This document shows, one piece after another, positions 48,507-59,107 of a DNA stretch of 64,000 bases. A program made the translations under genes and the position numbers. The notes under the pieces are model-generated. The model saw only the letters and a program-made list of their open reading frames with translations, was not told where the DNA came from and ran no database searches. The DNA is from Saccopteryx bilineata (Eukaryota > Chordata > Mammalia > Chiroptera > Emballonuridae). The DNA is taken from contig NC_089495.1 in the NCBI RefSeq assembly GCF_036850765.1, positions 198,160,847 to 198,224,846 of the forward strand. The letters are read 5' to 3'. Positions within the stretch are counted from its first letter, which is position 1; each line of letters opens with the position of its first letter.

Positions 48507-48615
48507 TCCTTCCTTCCTTCCTTCCTTCCTTCCTTCCTTCCTTCCTTCCTCCCTCCCTCCCTCCCTCCCTCCCTCCCTCCCTTCCTTCCCTCCTTCTCTC
48601 CCTTCCTTTCTTCTT
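48507..48615. repeat. (CTTC)n / (CCCT)n microsatellite
   Basis: Pure CTTC units switching to CCCT units and back, directly after the L1M tail. Confidence 0.97.
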
Positions 48616-48869
48616 TCTTTTTTATTTTTTGTTCAAAGACTTTTATCTCGTCACCTTTCTTAGGTTCAGACTAGTACCTTTGGCCTCAGAGGTGGTTTTT
48701 TACAATGGAAATGTAGAAAGAATAAATAATGTTAGCTTTTTTTCCTTAAAACTTTTTATTATAGAAAATTTTAACTATATACAAAAGTAGAGAGAATAAT
48801 ATAATAAACCTGCTTGTACCCATCACTTAGCTGTGTGCCCATTTATCTCCTTCCTCTATTGGTTTTTTT

Positions 48870-49045
48870 AAAAATTGATTTTTAGAGAGAGAGGAAAGAA
48901 GGGGGAGGGAGAGAGAGAGAGAGAAATCAATTTATTATTCAACCCATCAATATACTCATTGGTTGGACCTTGCATATGACCCGACTGGGGGTTACACCTA
49001 CACTGGCGTGTTGGCATAACGCTCCCACCGAGTTCCCTGGCCAGG
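48870..49045 (-). mobile_element. SINE-D
   Basis: Reverse copy: attgatttttagagagagag, GA-rich part, gcatatgacccgactggggg, head ccctggccaggg. Confidence 0.8.
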
Positions 49046-49563
49046 GTTCTCTTGGGTTATTTTGATGTGTGTCATCATCATACCATGCGTCAGACATCAT
49101 ATCATTTCATCTGCAAACATTTCCTTATGCCTCTCTAAAAGATAAGAACTTTAAATATGTAACCACACTACCCCTATTATGTGTAAAAAATCAAAACAAA
49201 TTATCAAACATCCAGTGTTCAAATAGACTCAATTTTTCCAGAACTTTAAACCATGTATTGTGTTTGTTTGAGTCAAGATCCAAACAAGGTCCATATATTG
49301 CACTGACTGACATGTCTCTTAAGCCTCTTGTCATCTAGGTTTTCTTCGGTCTCTCTTTCTCTAAGCATCGGAGGTGGAATAGCCAGGACTTGGAGTGATT
49401 CTCCCTTTCTGTCTCCAATGTATTTCTTGAAGAAATGAAGTATTTATCTTGTAGGGTTTCTTGTCTCCTAGATTTTGCTGACTGTATCCCTGTGATGTCA
49501 TTTAGTGTATTTCCCAACCCCTTTATTTCATGTGACTAGTATCTTAATAGGTTACATTTATTT

Positions 49564-49936
49564 ATTTATTTATTTAGTATTTTTCTGAACTGAGAAGCAG
49601 GGAGGTAGAGAGACAGACTCCCACATGCGCCTGACTGGGATCCACCCAGCATGCCCACTTGGGGGCAATGCTCTGCCCATCTGGGGCATTGCTCTGTTGC
49701 AACAGAAGCCATTCTAGTGCCTGAGGTGGAGGCCATGGAGCCATCCTCAGTGCCCGGGCCAACTTTGTGCCAATGGAGCCCTGGCTGTGGGAAGAGAAGA
49801 GAGAGATAGAGAGAAAGAAGAGAGGGAAGGGTGGAGAGCAGATGGGCGCTTCTCCTATGTGCCCTGGCCGGGAATCGAACCCAGAACTTCCACATGCCAG
49901 GCTGACACTCTACCACTGAGGCAACTGGCCAAGGCC
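49564..49936 (-). mobile_element. SINE-A
   Basis: Reverse copy, moderately diverged. TACATTTATTT on both sides (49553-49563, 49937-49947). Confidence 0.9.
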
Positions 49937-50300
49937 TACATTTATTTTTGGCAAGACTATTTCACAGGTGACTTTGTACCTCTCTACAAGGAGGCACACC
50001 AGTTATCTTTGTCTCTCTGTCTGTGAAATTCCTAGACATTGATGATCATAGTTTAAATTTATGGTTATTTAAAAGGCTTCAATATACAAAATGCCAAATC
50101 TTAATTCTTCAATTTTTTTTTTTTTTATTTACAAGCAGAGATACCTCTATCAAGTGAAACTTCCTCTAACCAATTATCTGGTTATAAGATCCAGTTCATA
50201 TAGGAAGAGTAAAAAAAAAAGGTGTATTATTTCCCTTTATTTAGCAATTTTTGGAATGATGAGTCACTTCCCTAACATGCTCAAAGGAAATCCAGTGAGA

Positions 50301-50482
50301 TCTTCTTTCTTTCCTTCTTTCTCTCTTTCTCTCTCTCTTCCTTCCTTCCTTCCTTCCTTCCTTCCTTCCTTCCTTCCTTCCTTCCTTCCTTCCTTCCTTC
50401 CTTCCTTCCTTCCTTCCTTCCTTCCTTCCTGTTCGTCCCTCCCTCCCTCCCTCCCTCCCTTCCTTCCTTTCCTTTCTTCCTT
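50301..50482. repeat. (CTTC)n / (CCCT)n microsatellite
   Basis: About 95 bp of pure CTTC (50337-50430), then CCCT units. A similar compound array lies at 48507-48615. Confidence 0.97.
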
Positions 50483-50590
50483 TTTTTTTTTTATCATAAA
50501 CTTACAGATTTGAAGCTTTATTGATGCTCAGATTGTCTCATCCTGGGTCAGCTAGAGTTTCTTCTAATTGGTTTCTGAGCCCTTTTGACA

Positions 50591-50800
50591 CAACTCTCTC
50601 CCTTCCTTGCTTTCAGGAATGGCGAGATGTTCCAGGTTCATCGAGTACGTTCTCATGCTCCAGACCTTGAACCAGCCATTTCTCCAAGGAGGACAGAACA
50701 ACTCTCTCCCTTCCTTGCTTTCAGGAACGGCGAGATGTTCCAGGTTCATCGAGTAGGTTCTCATGCTCCAGACCTTGAGTCAGCCATTTCTCCAAGGAGG
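50591..50800. repeat. 108-bp tandem duplication
   Basis: Two head-to-tail units (50591-50698 and 50699-50800+), both starting caactctctcccttccttgc and sharing gcgagatgttccaggttcat; about four differences per hundred bases. Being a multiple of three it preserves an open frame on both strands, but no known protein was recognised. Confidence 0.92.
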
Positions 50801-50901
50801 ACTGGTTCTCTCATGGGAATGGTATTAAGCTCTTTCACCATCTTTTCTCTAGGGGTGCTCAGAGCTATTGCATTACTAGTATTAGTAATTGTTTATTGAG
50901 T

Positions 50902-51063
50902 TATTTTTTTAAAAGAAAGGAGGGGGGGTAGGGAGAAGCAGGAAGTATCAACTCATAGTAGTTGCTTTTCGCATGTGTTTTCACTGGAAAAATCCAAGGT
51001 TTTGAACCGATGACCTTGCACTCCAGGTCAATGCTTTATCCACTGCACCACCACCAGGTTGGG
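50902..51063 (-). mobile_element. SINE-B, old
   Basis: Reverse, diverged copy: gaaggagggggggtagggag-type start, ccactgcaccaccaccagg head. Confidence 0.75.
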
Positions 51064-51339
51064 CATCAGTGATTGCTTCTAAACCTTTTCAATAGATAGA
51101 GATCGGAATATCAATATTTATGAGGTCTTAAGTTCACACTGATATATTTATATATTTTTTTACCAGCAGCAGCTGGTTTTTATTTTTTTTAAGAAAATGT
51201 TATTAATTTAAAAAACATTCTAAGGGCTTCAATAAGATTCTCAGCAATGATTATTTTTGAGATTTATGAGATTTGAAGCATAATTATAAAAAAGACTAAA
51301 AACCAAAGTATTTATTCTTACTTTTTCCTATTTAAAAAA

Positions 51340-52257
51340 AACAACACATCCAGACGGTTTGTCACATCAAGGAAGTTCAACACGTTGCCACGGCGCAGCC
51401 CCGTCACCCTCGGAATGGCCGTCCCCTCTCGTGGGGACAGAGCACCACACCGAGGACAGCGAGGTCTCTTCAGCTGGTGCCTTAGGGTTTTCCTCCAGGT
51501 CTGGCTGGATGGCCCCGGACTCAGACAATTTCCACTCCAACTCATGCATCGTCAGGTTCATGCCCCCAAACACTAGAGGTCCAATAAATCGAGCCTTGAT
51601 GTCACCTTCGAAGTGAACAGATCTTGCGGGCAGACTCCTATCAGGACACTTGGGTACGCATAAAGTGGCTTTGACAGACTTTTTTTTTTCTTTCTTTTTT
51701 TTTCCCAGAGACAGAGAGTCAGAGAGAGGGATAGCCAGGGACAGACAGACAGGAACGGAGAGATGAGAAGCATCAATCATTAGTTTTTCGTTGAGCGTTG
51801 CATCACCTTAGTTGTTCATTGATTGCCTTCTCATACATGCCTTGACCACGGACCTTCAGCAGACTGAGTAACCCCTTGCTCAAGCCAGCGACCTTGGGCT
51901 CAAGCTGGAGAGCTTTTGCTCAAACCAGATGAGCCCTCACTCAAGCTGGCGACCTTGGGGTCTCGAACCTGGGTCTTCTGCATCCCAGTCCGACACACTA
52001 TCCACTGCGCCACCGCCCGGTCAGGCAGCTTTGACAGACTTGATGTCAGGAAACATGCTGGCAAGTCCTCTCCAGTGCTGGTTTATCCGGGCACAGAGGG
52101 GAACCCCCTGTTTGTAAAGGAGCAGGTTCCCCTCTCCAGCTCTGGTAACTTCCTGAACATAAGTAACCCTTTCCTGCCCACGTCCACGTGGCCATTGGAG
52201 TCTGTGCCTCAGGCTCTTACTCCGCCCTCCCTCTTTCAGAGGGTACCCACGCTCCAT
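51340..52257 (-). pseudogene. Unidentified open region split by a SINE-C
   Basis: When the SINE-C (51680-52026) and one target copy are ignored, the minus strand stays open for roughly 180 codons, from an ATG at 52257 to a stop just below 51367. The peptide has an ordinary amino acid mix (pieces: [55 protein letters not shown]). I do not recognise the family. A second frame is open over the last part. It could be a retrocopy of a gene I cannot name, a damaged exon, or chance. An isolated CpG-rich stretch lies about 300 bp upstream. The SINE itself adds sequence and stops, so the present locus cannot make the joined product without splicing. Confidence 0.3.
51680..52026 (-). mobile_element. 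SINE-C
   Basis: Reverse full copy, with target duplication GCTTTGACAGACTT on both sides (about 51667-51680 and 52027-52040). Confidence 0.92.
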
Positions 52258-52549
52258 CCCCTACTCTCCAGCCTGCTCCCCCTGACGTCATGCTCGGGTC
52301 TCTTTCCCAAGATCCTAGCATGCCCCAGCCCAGCGGGTCCGTTTGCCCTTCGTTGTCTGCCAAGTCTGGATGGGGGGGGGGGGAGGCTGCCTAACGGGGG
52401 AGGCAGGCAGCGCACCCCTCGCTGGTTCCTGCTTCATCTCCGCTGCCTCGCGTTTCCTGTTCCTGCAGCCAGGTCCCTGGGCCTGTCACTGTGGGACGGA
52501 AGCTGGCCCTGTCCTTCCCTCCACCGTTTACTTTTGAAAAAGGGGAAGT

Positions 52550-52790
52550 GGATCTTTCGCCAGGGTCCGTGACTTCTGCGGCAGCTCCGGAGCCCCGAAA
52601 CCTGCAGCTCTCGGTCCCGCTCGGGTGCGCACCCCTGGCGACCTCAGCAACTGCCTGTCAGAGCTTCCCGCAGAATCACGAGGTCCGGAGAGCCTCGTGC
52701 CCCGCACCCAGAGGCAGCCCGCCCGCTTTGTTTCCCGTGGATCTGCAGGGATCACGTGACTACGTCATTACTGTCCCACGTCACCTCAAC
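52550..52790. promoter_or_regulatory. Isolated CpG-rich segment with E-box and CRE-like motifs
   Basis: About twenty CpG dinucleotides in 240 bp, in a region otherwise poor in CpG. It includes GATCACGTGACTACGTCATT (52748-52767), which joins a CACGTG E-box to a TACGTCA CRE-like site. This resembles a small promoter or enhancer. No exon with certain identity is attached. Confidence 0.4.
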
Positions 52791-53519
52791 AGATGGTTAT
52801 TGGGCCAGACGCTGAGGACACCAGGGTCTAGAAGACAGATGAGACCCTGGCCCTTTGGACATCCATCCAAGAGGGAAAGACAGATAGATAACAGGCAAAA
52901 AAAGGGGAGGGGTCCTGGCTGAAGTTGGGGGGCTGATTCTAATGTTGGGGGGTCTTTTGGGCTTGAAAGGTGCTGTGGATGCTAGGTTAGGAGACGGGCT
53001 TGGAGAGACGAAAGAAAGTGTGCATGTGACATGAGCTCCGTGGAGACAGGGACACTGGCCTGTTTGCTCTCCTTTGAATCCTCAGTGCCTGGCCCAGAGC
53101 AGGAGCTCATTAAACAGTGAAGAATGAATGAATGAATGAATGAATGAATAAGATCCATGAGGATTTACTCTCTGGAGTTTCCCAGTGTTCCCCTGAACTC
53201 TGAGCTCCACTCTCTCCCAGCGCAGAGCCACTTAATGGTCCAGGCACCTTTAGACAGCCAGTCCATTGCTTAGCAATTTGTCAAGTAGAGACACCAAGTG
53301 GTCAGACCCTGAAATGGCAGCGGTCAAGCTGCACCTGAGCCCTTTACGCCAGGAAGAGCCGGGATCCAGCCCTAGATAGATAGGTCTTGATCTTGTGTCC
53401 ACACCGACCCTTATCCCAGTTGAGCCCGGATTCCAGCCCAAGAATAAGCTCCAACTCTGGTCACACACTGAGGTCTTGTCTCCCGAAACCGCACCCCTCA
53501 TTTAAAATTTGTATTATAA
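52791..53519. other. Intergenic DNA
   Basis: Old repeat-like start at 52795-52885 and an (AATG)n microsatellite at 53121-53150 following an L2-like tail (gtgcctggcccagagcagga). No gene. Confidence 0.45.
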
Positions 53520-53782
53520 TGACCTGATACCAGTTTTTAAAACTTTTTCTTGAGGTGTAACGTTCACTAGGTGAAGTGCCAATTTCACAAGAATTTTTGC
53601 AAACTGAACACATCCACATCTTCACCACTCACCTGCAGCATCCCGGAAACCCTCTCACACTTTTTTGTAGCTATAACCCCCCCCACCCCCACACCCGCCG
53701 CACTAAGTTCACTGCTATCCTGACTCCTTGCAGCATATATTCGTTTTGTCCATTTCTATATATAAAATATATATATATATAT

Positions 53783-54166
53783 TTTTTGCTATTTTCTGAA
53801 GCTGGAAACAGGGAAAGACAGACAGACTCCCGCATGCGCCCCACCGGGATCCACCCGGCATGCCCACCAGGGGCGATGCTCTGCCCACCAGGGGGCGATG
53901 CTCTGCCCATCCTGGGCATCGCCATGTTGTGACCAGAGCCACTCTAGCGCCTGGGGCAGAGGCCAAGGAGCCAACACCAGCGCCCGGGCCATCTTTGCTC
54001 CAATGGAGCCTTGGCTGCGGGAGGGGAAGAGAGAGACAGAGAGGAAGGTGCGGCGGAGGGGTGGAGAAGCAAATGGGCGCTTCTCCTGTGTGCCCTGGCC
54101 GGGAATCGAACCTGGGTCCTCCGCACGCCAGGCCGACGCTCTACCGCTGAGCCAACCGGCCAGGAC
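53783..54166 (-). mobile_element. SINE-A with duplicated body block
   Basis: Reverse copy within an AT-rich site; carries two tandem copies of the block around ccaccagggggcgatgctct (53865-53910), like the copy at the window start. Confidence 0.92.
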
Positions 54167-54181
54167 CTATAAAATATTTTC

Positions 54182-55090
54182 TTTTTTTTTTTTTTTTTTT
54201 TTTTTTACTGTTTTGTAGTCTTTCTTTTTTTTTTTTTATAATTTTATTTTTTTAATGGGGTGACATCAATAAATCAGGATACATATATTCAAAGATAACA
54301 AGTCCAGGTTATCTTGTCGTTCAATTATGTTGCATACCCACAACCCAAAGTCAGATTGTCCTCTGTCACCTTCTATCTTGTTTTCTTTGTGCCCCTCCCC
54401 ACCCCCTATCCCTCTTCCATTCCCCCCTCCCCCCCGTAACCACCACACTCTTATCAATGTCTCTTAGTTTCACTATTATGTCCCACCTACGTATGGAATA
54501 ATACAGTTCCTGTTTTTTTCTGATTTACTTATTTCGCTTCGTATCATGTTATCAAGATCCCACCATTTTGCTGTAAATGTTCCGATGTCATCATTTCTTA
54601 TGGCTGAGTAGTATTCCATAGTGTATATGTGCCACATCTTCTTTATCCAGTCATCTATTGATGGGCTTTTTGGTTGTTTCCATGTCCTGGCCACTGTGAA
54701 CAATGCTGCAATAAACATGGGGCTGCATGTGTCTTTACGTATCAATGTTTCTGAGTTTTGGGGATATATACCCAGTAGAGGAATTGCTGGGTCATAAGGT
54801 AGTTCTATTTTCAGTTTTTTGAGGAACCACCATACTTTCTTCCATAATGGTTGTACTACTTTACATTCCCACCAACAGTGTATGAGGGTTCCTTTTTCTC
54901 CACAGCCTCTCCAACATTTGCTATTACCTGACTTGCTAATAATAGCTAATCTAACAGGGGTGAGGTGGTATCTCATTGTAGTTTTGATTTGCATTTCTCT
55001 AATAGCTAAAGAAGATGAGCATCTTTTCATATATCTGTTGGCCATTTGTATTTCTTCCTGGGAGAAGTGTCTATTCATATCCTCTTCCCA
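54182..55090 (-). mobile_element. 5'-truncated L1 with ORF2 C-terminus and double tail
   Basis: Reverse-oriented young L1. Its coding part (55078 to 54476) stays open for 200 codons and encodes the C-terminal end of ORF2 protein: a cysteine-rich [18 protein letters not shown], then [15 protein letters not shown] and [13 protein letters not shown], ending at a natural stop. The endonuclease and reverse transcriptase domains are missing, so it is inactive. After the 3' UTR and a first A tract (reading the minus strand) come about 20 nt and a second, longer A tract. Target duplication TATAAAATATTTTC (54168-54181 and 55091-55104) is perfect. Confidence 0.93.
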
Positions 55091-55180
55091 TATAAAATAT
55101 TTTCAATCATACAGTGTATACTTTCTGGTATCTGGTTTCTTTCTGCTCAACAGTGTGTTGGTGAGCTTTATCCGTCTTTC

Positions 55181-55398
55181 TTTTTTTTTTTTTAAAGCTT
55201 AGTTTTTTTTATTTTATTTATTCATTTTAGAGAGGAGAGGGAGAGACAGAGAGAGAGAAGATAGACAGAGAGAAGGGGGGAGGAGCTGGAAGCATCAACT
55301 CCCATATGTGCCTTGACCAGGCAAGCCCAGGGTTTCGAACCGGCAACCTCAGCATTTCTAGGTCGACGCTTTATCCACTGCGCCACCACAGGTCAGGC
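55181..55398 (-). mobile_element. SINE-B, young
   Basis: Reverse full copy with a perfect 12-bp target duplication TATCCGTCTTTC (55169-55180, 55399-55410). Confidence 0.95.
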
Positions 55399-55430
55399 TA
55401 TCCGTCTTTCCATGTGTAGTTATCGACAGT

Positions 55431-56707
55431 TCATCCTCACTGGTGTCTAGTGTTTCCATAAGCTCACCGAGAATCCAGCCAAAGGAATTGAACTCAACTC
55501 TGACCAAGCCTCTGGGTCCAGCTGCCAACTTGTAGGAAGCACAGAGGCAGAAACTTATACATCTCCCAAACTCATAAACTCACAAAGGACCACTTTGATC
55601 ACTGAACTTCTTATTCTTAGTGAACTCTTACTTGAATGTGTATTTTGTAGCAGTTACCTGTGCAGGGTTCACCAGGAAGGAATTGTTTTTACTAAACTGG
55701 GCTTCAGCACCATACTGTGGGAAACAGCCCTTGAAAACCAGTTGCTGATTTACTGTTAGCATCTTGCTGAGAAAAATGTTCATTCATTCGGTCCACAGTG
55801 ATCTGTCTACGAGATCTCCAGAATAAATGTCTTCCCCATCTTAATAACCAGAGGCATTTTCCTTCTTGTGTGTGTGTGTGTGTGTGTGTGGGGGGGATGG
55901 TTCTGCTTTTAGCTGACAGGCCTTATGAACCATGCGATGGATACTGTTTCCTTTTTCACAATGGTTACTAGGAAGCTCAGAGTTGGACTTGTGGCCCAGG
56001 CTCTCCATGTGTCTAGAATTCTGCAAAGCTGAACTGCCTGCAATAACCTCACTCCTGGTTTCTCTTAGCGTCCCTTTTCCCATTTTAATTTTGTCACTAT
56101 TTCTTCACCTTCCTTTTTTTTTTTTAACCTCTTACACTTGACCTGCCAGTTTTTGAGGGAGGCAGGAACATGAACAAGGGAAACAGGGTTGCCTTGGAGA
56201 AGACAGGACAGCTTCCAGGCACGACCTGGGTTGGTGTGGCCCCTAGTGGGGTCTCCATCCCTCACCATGGCCTCTTCTCTGTACTCCTGCCCAATGATTA
56301 ACAGATCAGGTTCTGATCTCGGTATTTGACCGACTTTCCCCTTCAGACTGCAAAGGTTGACTGCCCCCGATGTATGTGTCTCCTGCAAGCAAAGGCAACA
56401 ATCAACCTGTCAGCGAAACAGAAGGAGATTTATGACTTTCAGCTAAAAGAACTGTTTTTACAAGAGGGATACTTCAGTGGTTCCCAGCTGTGGTGACTTC
56501 CATGGACCAGGAGCTAGAAGGTTTCCTGAGCACCTCTGCCTTGTCCTTCCTGTGCTGTCTCGGTGGCTGGGAGTCCAGAGCAGAGCCAGAGAATCAGATA
56601 AAGCAGGAGATGGGGCGGGGGGTGCACAGATCTGGGACCCTGGGGACACCAGTGCTTTTTTCATTTGGGTCTATTTAATACTTTGCAGAGCTGGAAGGAA
56701 ATTTTTT
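55431..56707. other. Intergenic DNA
   Basis: (GT)n microsatellite at 55867-55890. No gene or clear repeat otherwise. Confidence 0.45.
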
Positions 56708-56752
56708 AAAATGGCCATTGCAACCCTGGCCAGATAGCTCGGTGGGTTAGAG

Positions 56753-57405
56753 CAGTGGTCCCCAAACCCTGGACCATGGACCGGTACCGGTCCGTGGGCC
56801 ATTTGGTACCAGTCTGCAGAGAAAGAATAAATAACTTACATTATTTCCGTTTTATTTATATTTAAGTCTGAACGATGTTTTATTTTTAAAAAATGACCAG
56901 ATTCCCTCTGTTACATCCATCTAAGACTCACTCTTTTTTTTTTTTCTACAGGGACAGAGAGAGTCAGAGAGAGGGATAGATAGGGACAGACAGACAGGAA
57001 TGGAGAGAGATGAGAAGCATCAATCATCAGTTTTTCATTGCGACACCTTAGTTGTTCATTGATTGCTTTCTCATATGTGCCTTGATCGCGAGCCTTCAGC
57101 AGACCAAGTAACCCCTTGCTGGAGCCAGCGACCTTGGGTCCAAGCTGGTGGGCTTTTTTTTTTTTTTTGCTGAAGCCAGATGAGCCCGCGCTCAAGCTGG
57201 TGACTTCGGGGTCTCGAACTTGGGTCCTCCACATTCCAGTCAGACGTTCTATCCACTGCGCCATCGCCTGGTCAGGCTAAGACTCACTCTTGACGCTTGT
57301 CTCGGTCACGTGATACATTTATCCGTCTCACTCTAAAGGCTGGTCCGTGAAAATATTTTCTGACATTAAACCGGTCTGTGGCCCAAAAAAGGTTGGGGAC
57401 CACTG
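56753..57405 (+). mobile_element. Nonautonomous hAT element (type 2), split by a SINE-C
   Basis: Same family and orientation as 32858-33176: starts cagtggtccccaaacc, ends ttggggaccactg. Perfect 8-bp target duplication GGTTAGAG (56745-56752, 57406-57413) inside the SINE-D. Confidence 0.95.
56936..57276 (-). mobile_element. SINE-C inside the hAT element
   Basis: Reverse full copy with perfect 15-bp target duplication CTAAGACTCACTCTT (56921-56935, 57277-57291). An extra T run of 14 bases interrupts its body near 57157-57170. Confidence 0.95.
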
Positions 57406-57479
57406 GGTTAGAGCATCACCTGAAGTGCAGAGGTTGCCGATTCAATTCCCGGGTCGGGGCACATACAGGAATGAATTGA

Positions 57480-57527
<48 letters not shown>

Positions 57528-57604
57528 TCTCTCTCTTCCTCTTCCTCTTTTGCTGAAATCAATAAATGAAAATACAAAATAAATAAATAAATAAAATGGC
57601 CATG

Positions 57605-57950
57605 GCATGTTTGGGCCATCTCAGTTGATAAAGAAACAGTCTTTTAAATCGTCAGCGAGTGAGGAGGTCTGGTGAAGTCTTTCATGGCCTGGGTTTTCCC
57701 CAGCAGGCAAAGCTTCACACTGGTTCCCACCCTCGGGGCCACAGGTCAGTGGGCAGAATGTCCTGTGCAAACTCCGGAAGGGGTGAAGGGAATGCCTTAG
57801 TTCTTCATCTTCCCACGGGGCAGTTTGTGAACGTCTCCGTGGGCTGAGCAGCAGGGCTGTCTTCCTGGTGTGAAAGTCCCTCTGTCGGTGGAACAGGGAG
57901 CAAGCATTCACAGCACCCTCAGAGTCTAGAAGGCCAGGCCCCTGGGCGAG
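57605..57950. other. Intergenic DNA
   Basis: Nothing recognised. Confidence 0.4.
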
Positions 57951-57954
57951 GCCG

Positions 57955-58260
57955 AATATGGTCACCCGAAGATGTCTGCATCTTAGTCCCGGGGACTGTG
58001 GAGATGTCACCTGACACACAAAAGGGACTTTCCAGGTGTGATTAAGTTAAGGATCTTGAGAGGGAAGAGTATTCTGGATTATCAATGTGGGGCCCAATGT
58101 CCTGATCAGATGGAAGCAGAGTCAAAGTCAGAGAAAGCGGTAGGAGGAGAGGAGGCAGAGTCATGGGATACCATTGATGGCTTAGAGATGGGGAAGGGCT
58201 GGGAGCCATGGCCTGCGGGCACGCTGTGGGTATACACAGCTGGGTACCAACACCAAGAAA
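57955..58260 (+). repeat. MaLR-type LTR fragment (MLT1/MST-like)
   Basis: tgcatcttagtcccggggac, gtgattaagttaaggatctt, ggattatcaatgtggggccc match the body of ancient mammalian MaLR retroviral LTRs. Only LTR sequence is present, diverged, with no coding capacity. Confidence 0.65.
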
Positions 58261-58268
58261 TACCTCTT

Positions 58269-58452
58269 TTTTTTTTTTTCTTTTTGAATTATTATTTTTT
58301 AGAGAGGGGTGAGGGAGAGAACCATCAATTCCTTGTTCCACTTACTCATGCCGTCATTGGTTGATTCCTGTAAGCACCCTGACCAGGGATGGAGCCCACA
58401 GCCTTGGTGTATTGGGATGATGCTCTAACTAACTGAGCTACCAGGCAGGGCC
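58269..58452 (-). mobile_element. SINE-D
   Basis: Reverse copy; flanks aagaaatacctc and aggaaatacccc resemble a decayed target duplication. Confidence 0.85.
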
Positions 58453-58726
58453 AGGAAATACCCCTTACACGTGCTCCCAGCCCCACGCCCTGCAAGTCAG
58501 GTGGATGGGAAGTCAGGCTGTTCTAACTCAGCTGTTTGCAATCAACTCAGCAGGTGTCCGCGACTGTGACTGTCACTTGGGTTTTGAGCCCAGCTGGGCA
58601 GCTCAGCTGCTGTGTGGCCTCGGGCTAACTGCTTTTCTTTCTGAGTTTTCCCTATATCATCCATCAAAAGGGACAAGAGGGACCTACCGAGGCTGTCCAC
58701 TCATTCAGTCATTTCAGTCTTTGATT

Positions 58727-59104
58727 TATTTTTATTTTTTTTTTGTATTTTTCCAAAGTGAGAAGCGAGGAGGCAGTCAGACAGACTCTGCATGCACCCA
58801 ACTGGAATCCACCCGGCCTGCCCACTAGTGGGCGATGCTCTGCCCACCTGGGGTGTTGCTCCGTTGCAGCTGGAGCCATTCTAGCACCTGAGGCGGAGGC
58901 CATGGAGCCATCCTCAGCACCCGGGCCAACTTTGCTCCAATGGAGCCTTGGCTGCAGGAGGGGAAGAGAGAGACAGAGAGGAAGGAGAGGGGGAGGGGCG
59001 GAGAAGCAGATGGGTGCTTCTTCTGTGTGCTCTGACTGGGAATTGAACCCAGGACTTCCACATGCTGGGCTGTTGCTCTACCACTAAGCCAACCAGCCAG
59101 GGCC
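58727..59104 (-). mobile_element. SINE-A
   Basis: Reverse full copy; CAGTCTTTGAT on both sides (58715-58725, 59105-59115). Confidence 0.93.
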
Positions 59105-59107
59105 CAG

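Larger units (their letters stand above)
48743..50050 (+). repeat. Old L1-related repeat (L1M/HAL1-like), interrupted by two SINEs
   Basis: Segments at 48743-48855, 49050-49560 and 49948-50050 (acaaaagtagagagaataat, gatccaaacaaggtccatat, gcacaccagttatctttgtc) follow one element. A second copy lies at 59108-60010. Confidence 0.55.
53520..55430 (+). repeat. Old L1M element carrying three younger insertions
   Basis: L1M-type sequence at 53520-53780 (aggtgaagtgccaatttcac, actgctatcctgactccttg) resumes at 55105-55168 (cagtgtatactttctggtat) and at 55411. It was interrupted by SINE-A, L1 and SINE-B. Confidence 0.55.
56719..57593 (+). mobile_element. SINE-D, split by a hAT element
   Basis: Head at 56719-56752 (cctggccagatagctcggtg) continues at 57414 (catcacctgaagtgcagagg, cgattcaattcccggg), a (CT)n run (57484-57524) and an A-rich tail. 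Target duplication AAAATGGCCAT at 56708-56718 and 57594-57604. Confidence 0.92.

Noticed and set aside
51916..52572. Plus-strand open frame of 218 codons
   Set aside because: Its first part is SINE-C sequence and the rest is proline/serine-rich chance translation of unrelated DNA; the minus-strand frame is the more plausible one.
57408..57619. Glu/Arg-rich frames
   Set aside because: They are translations of the (CT)n run within a SINE-D.
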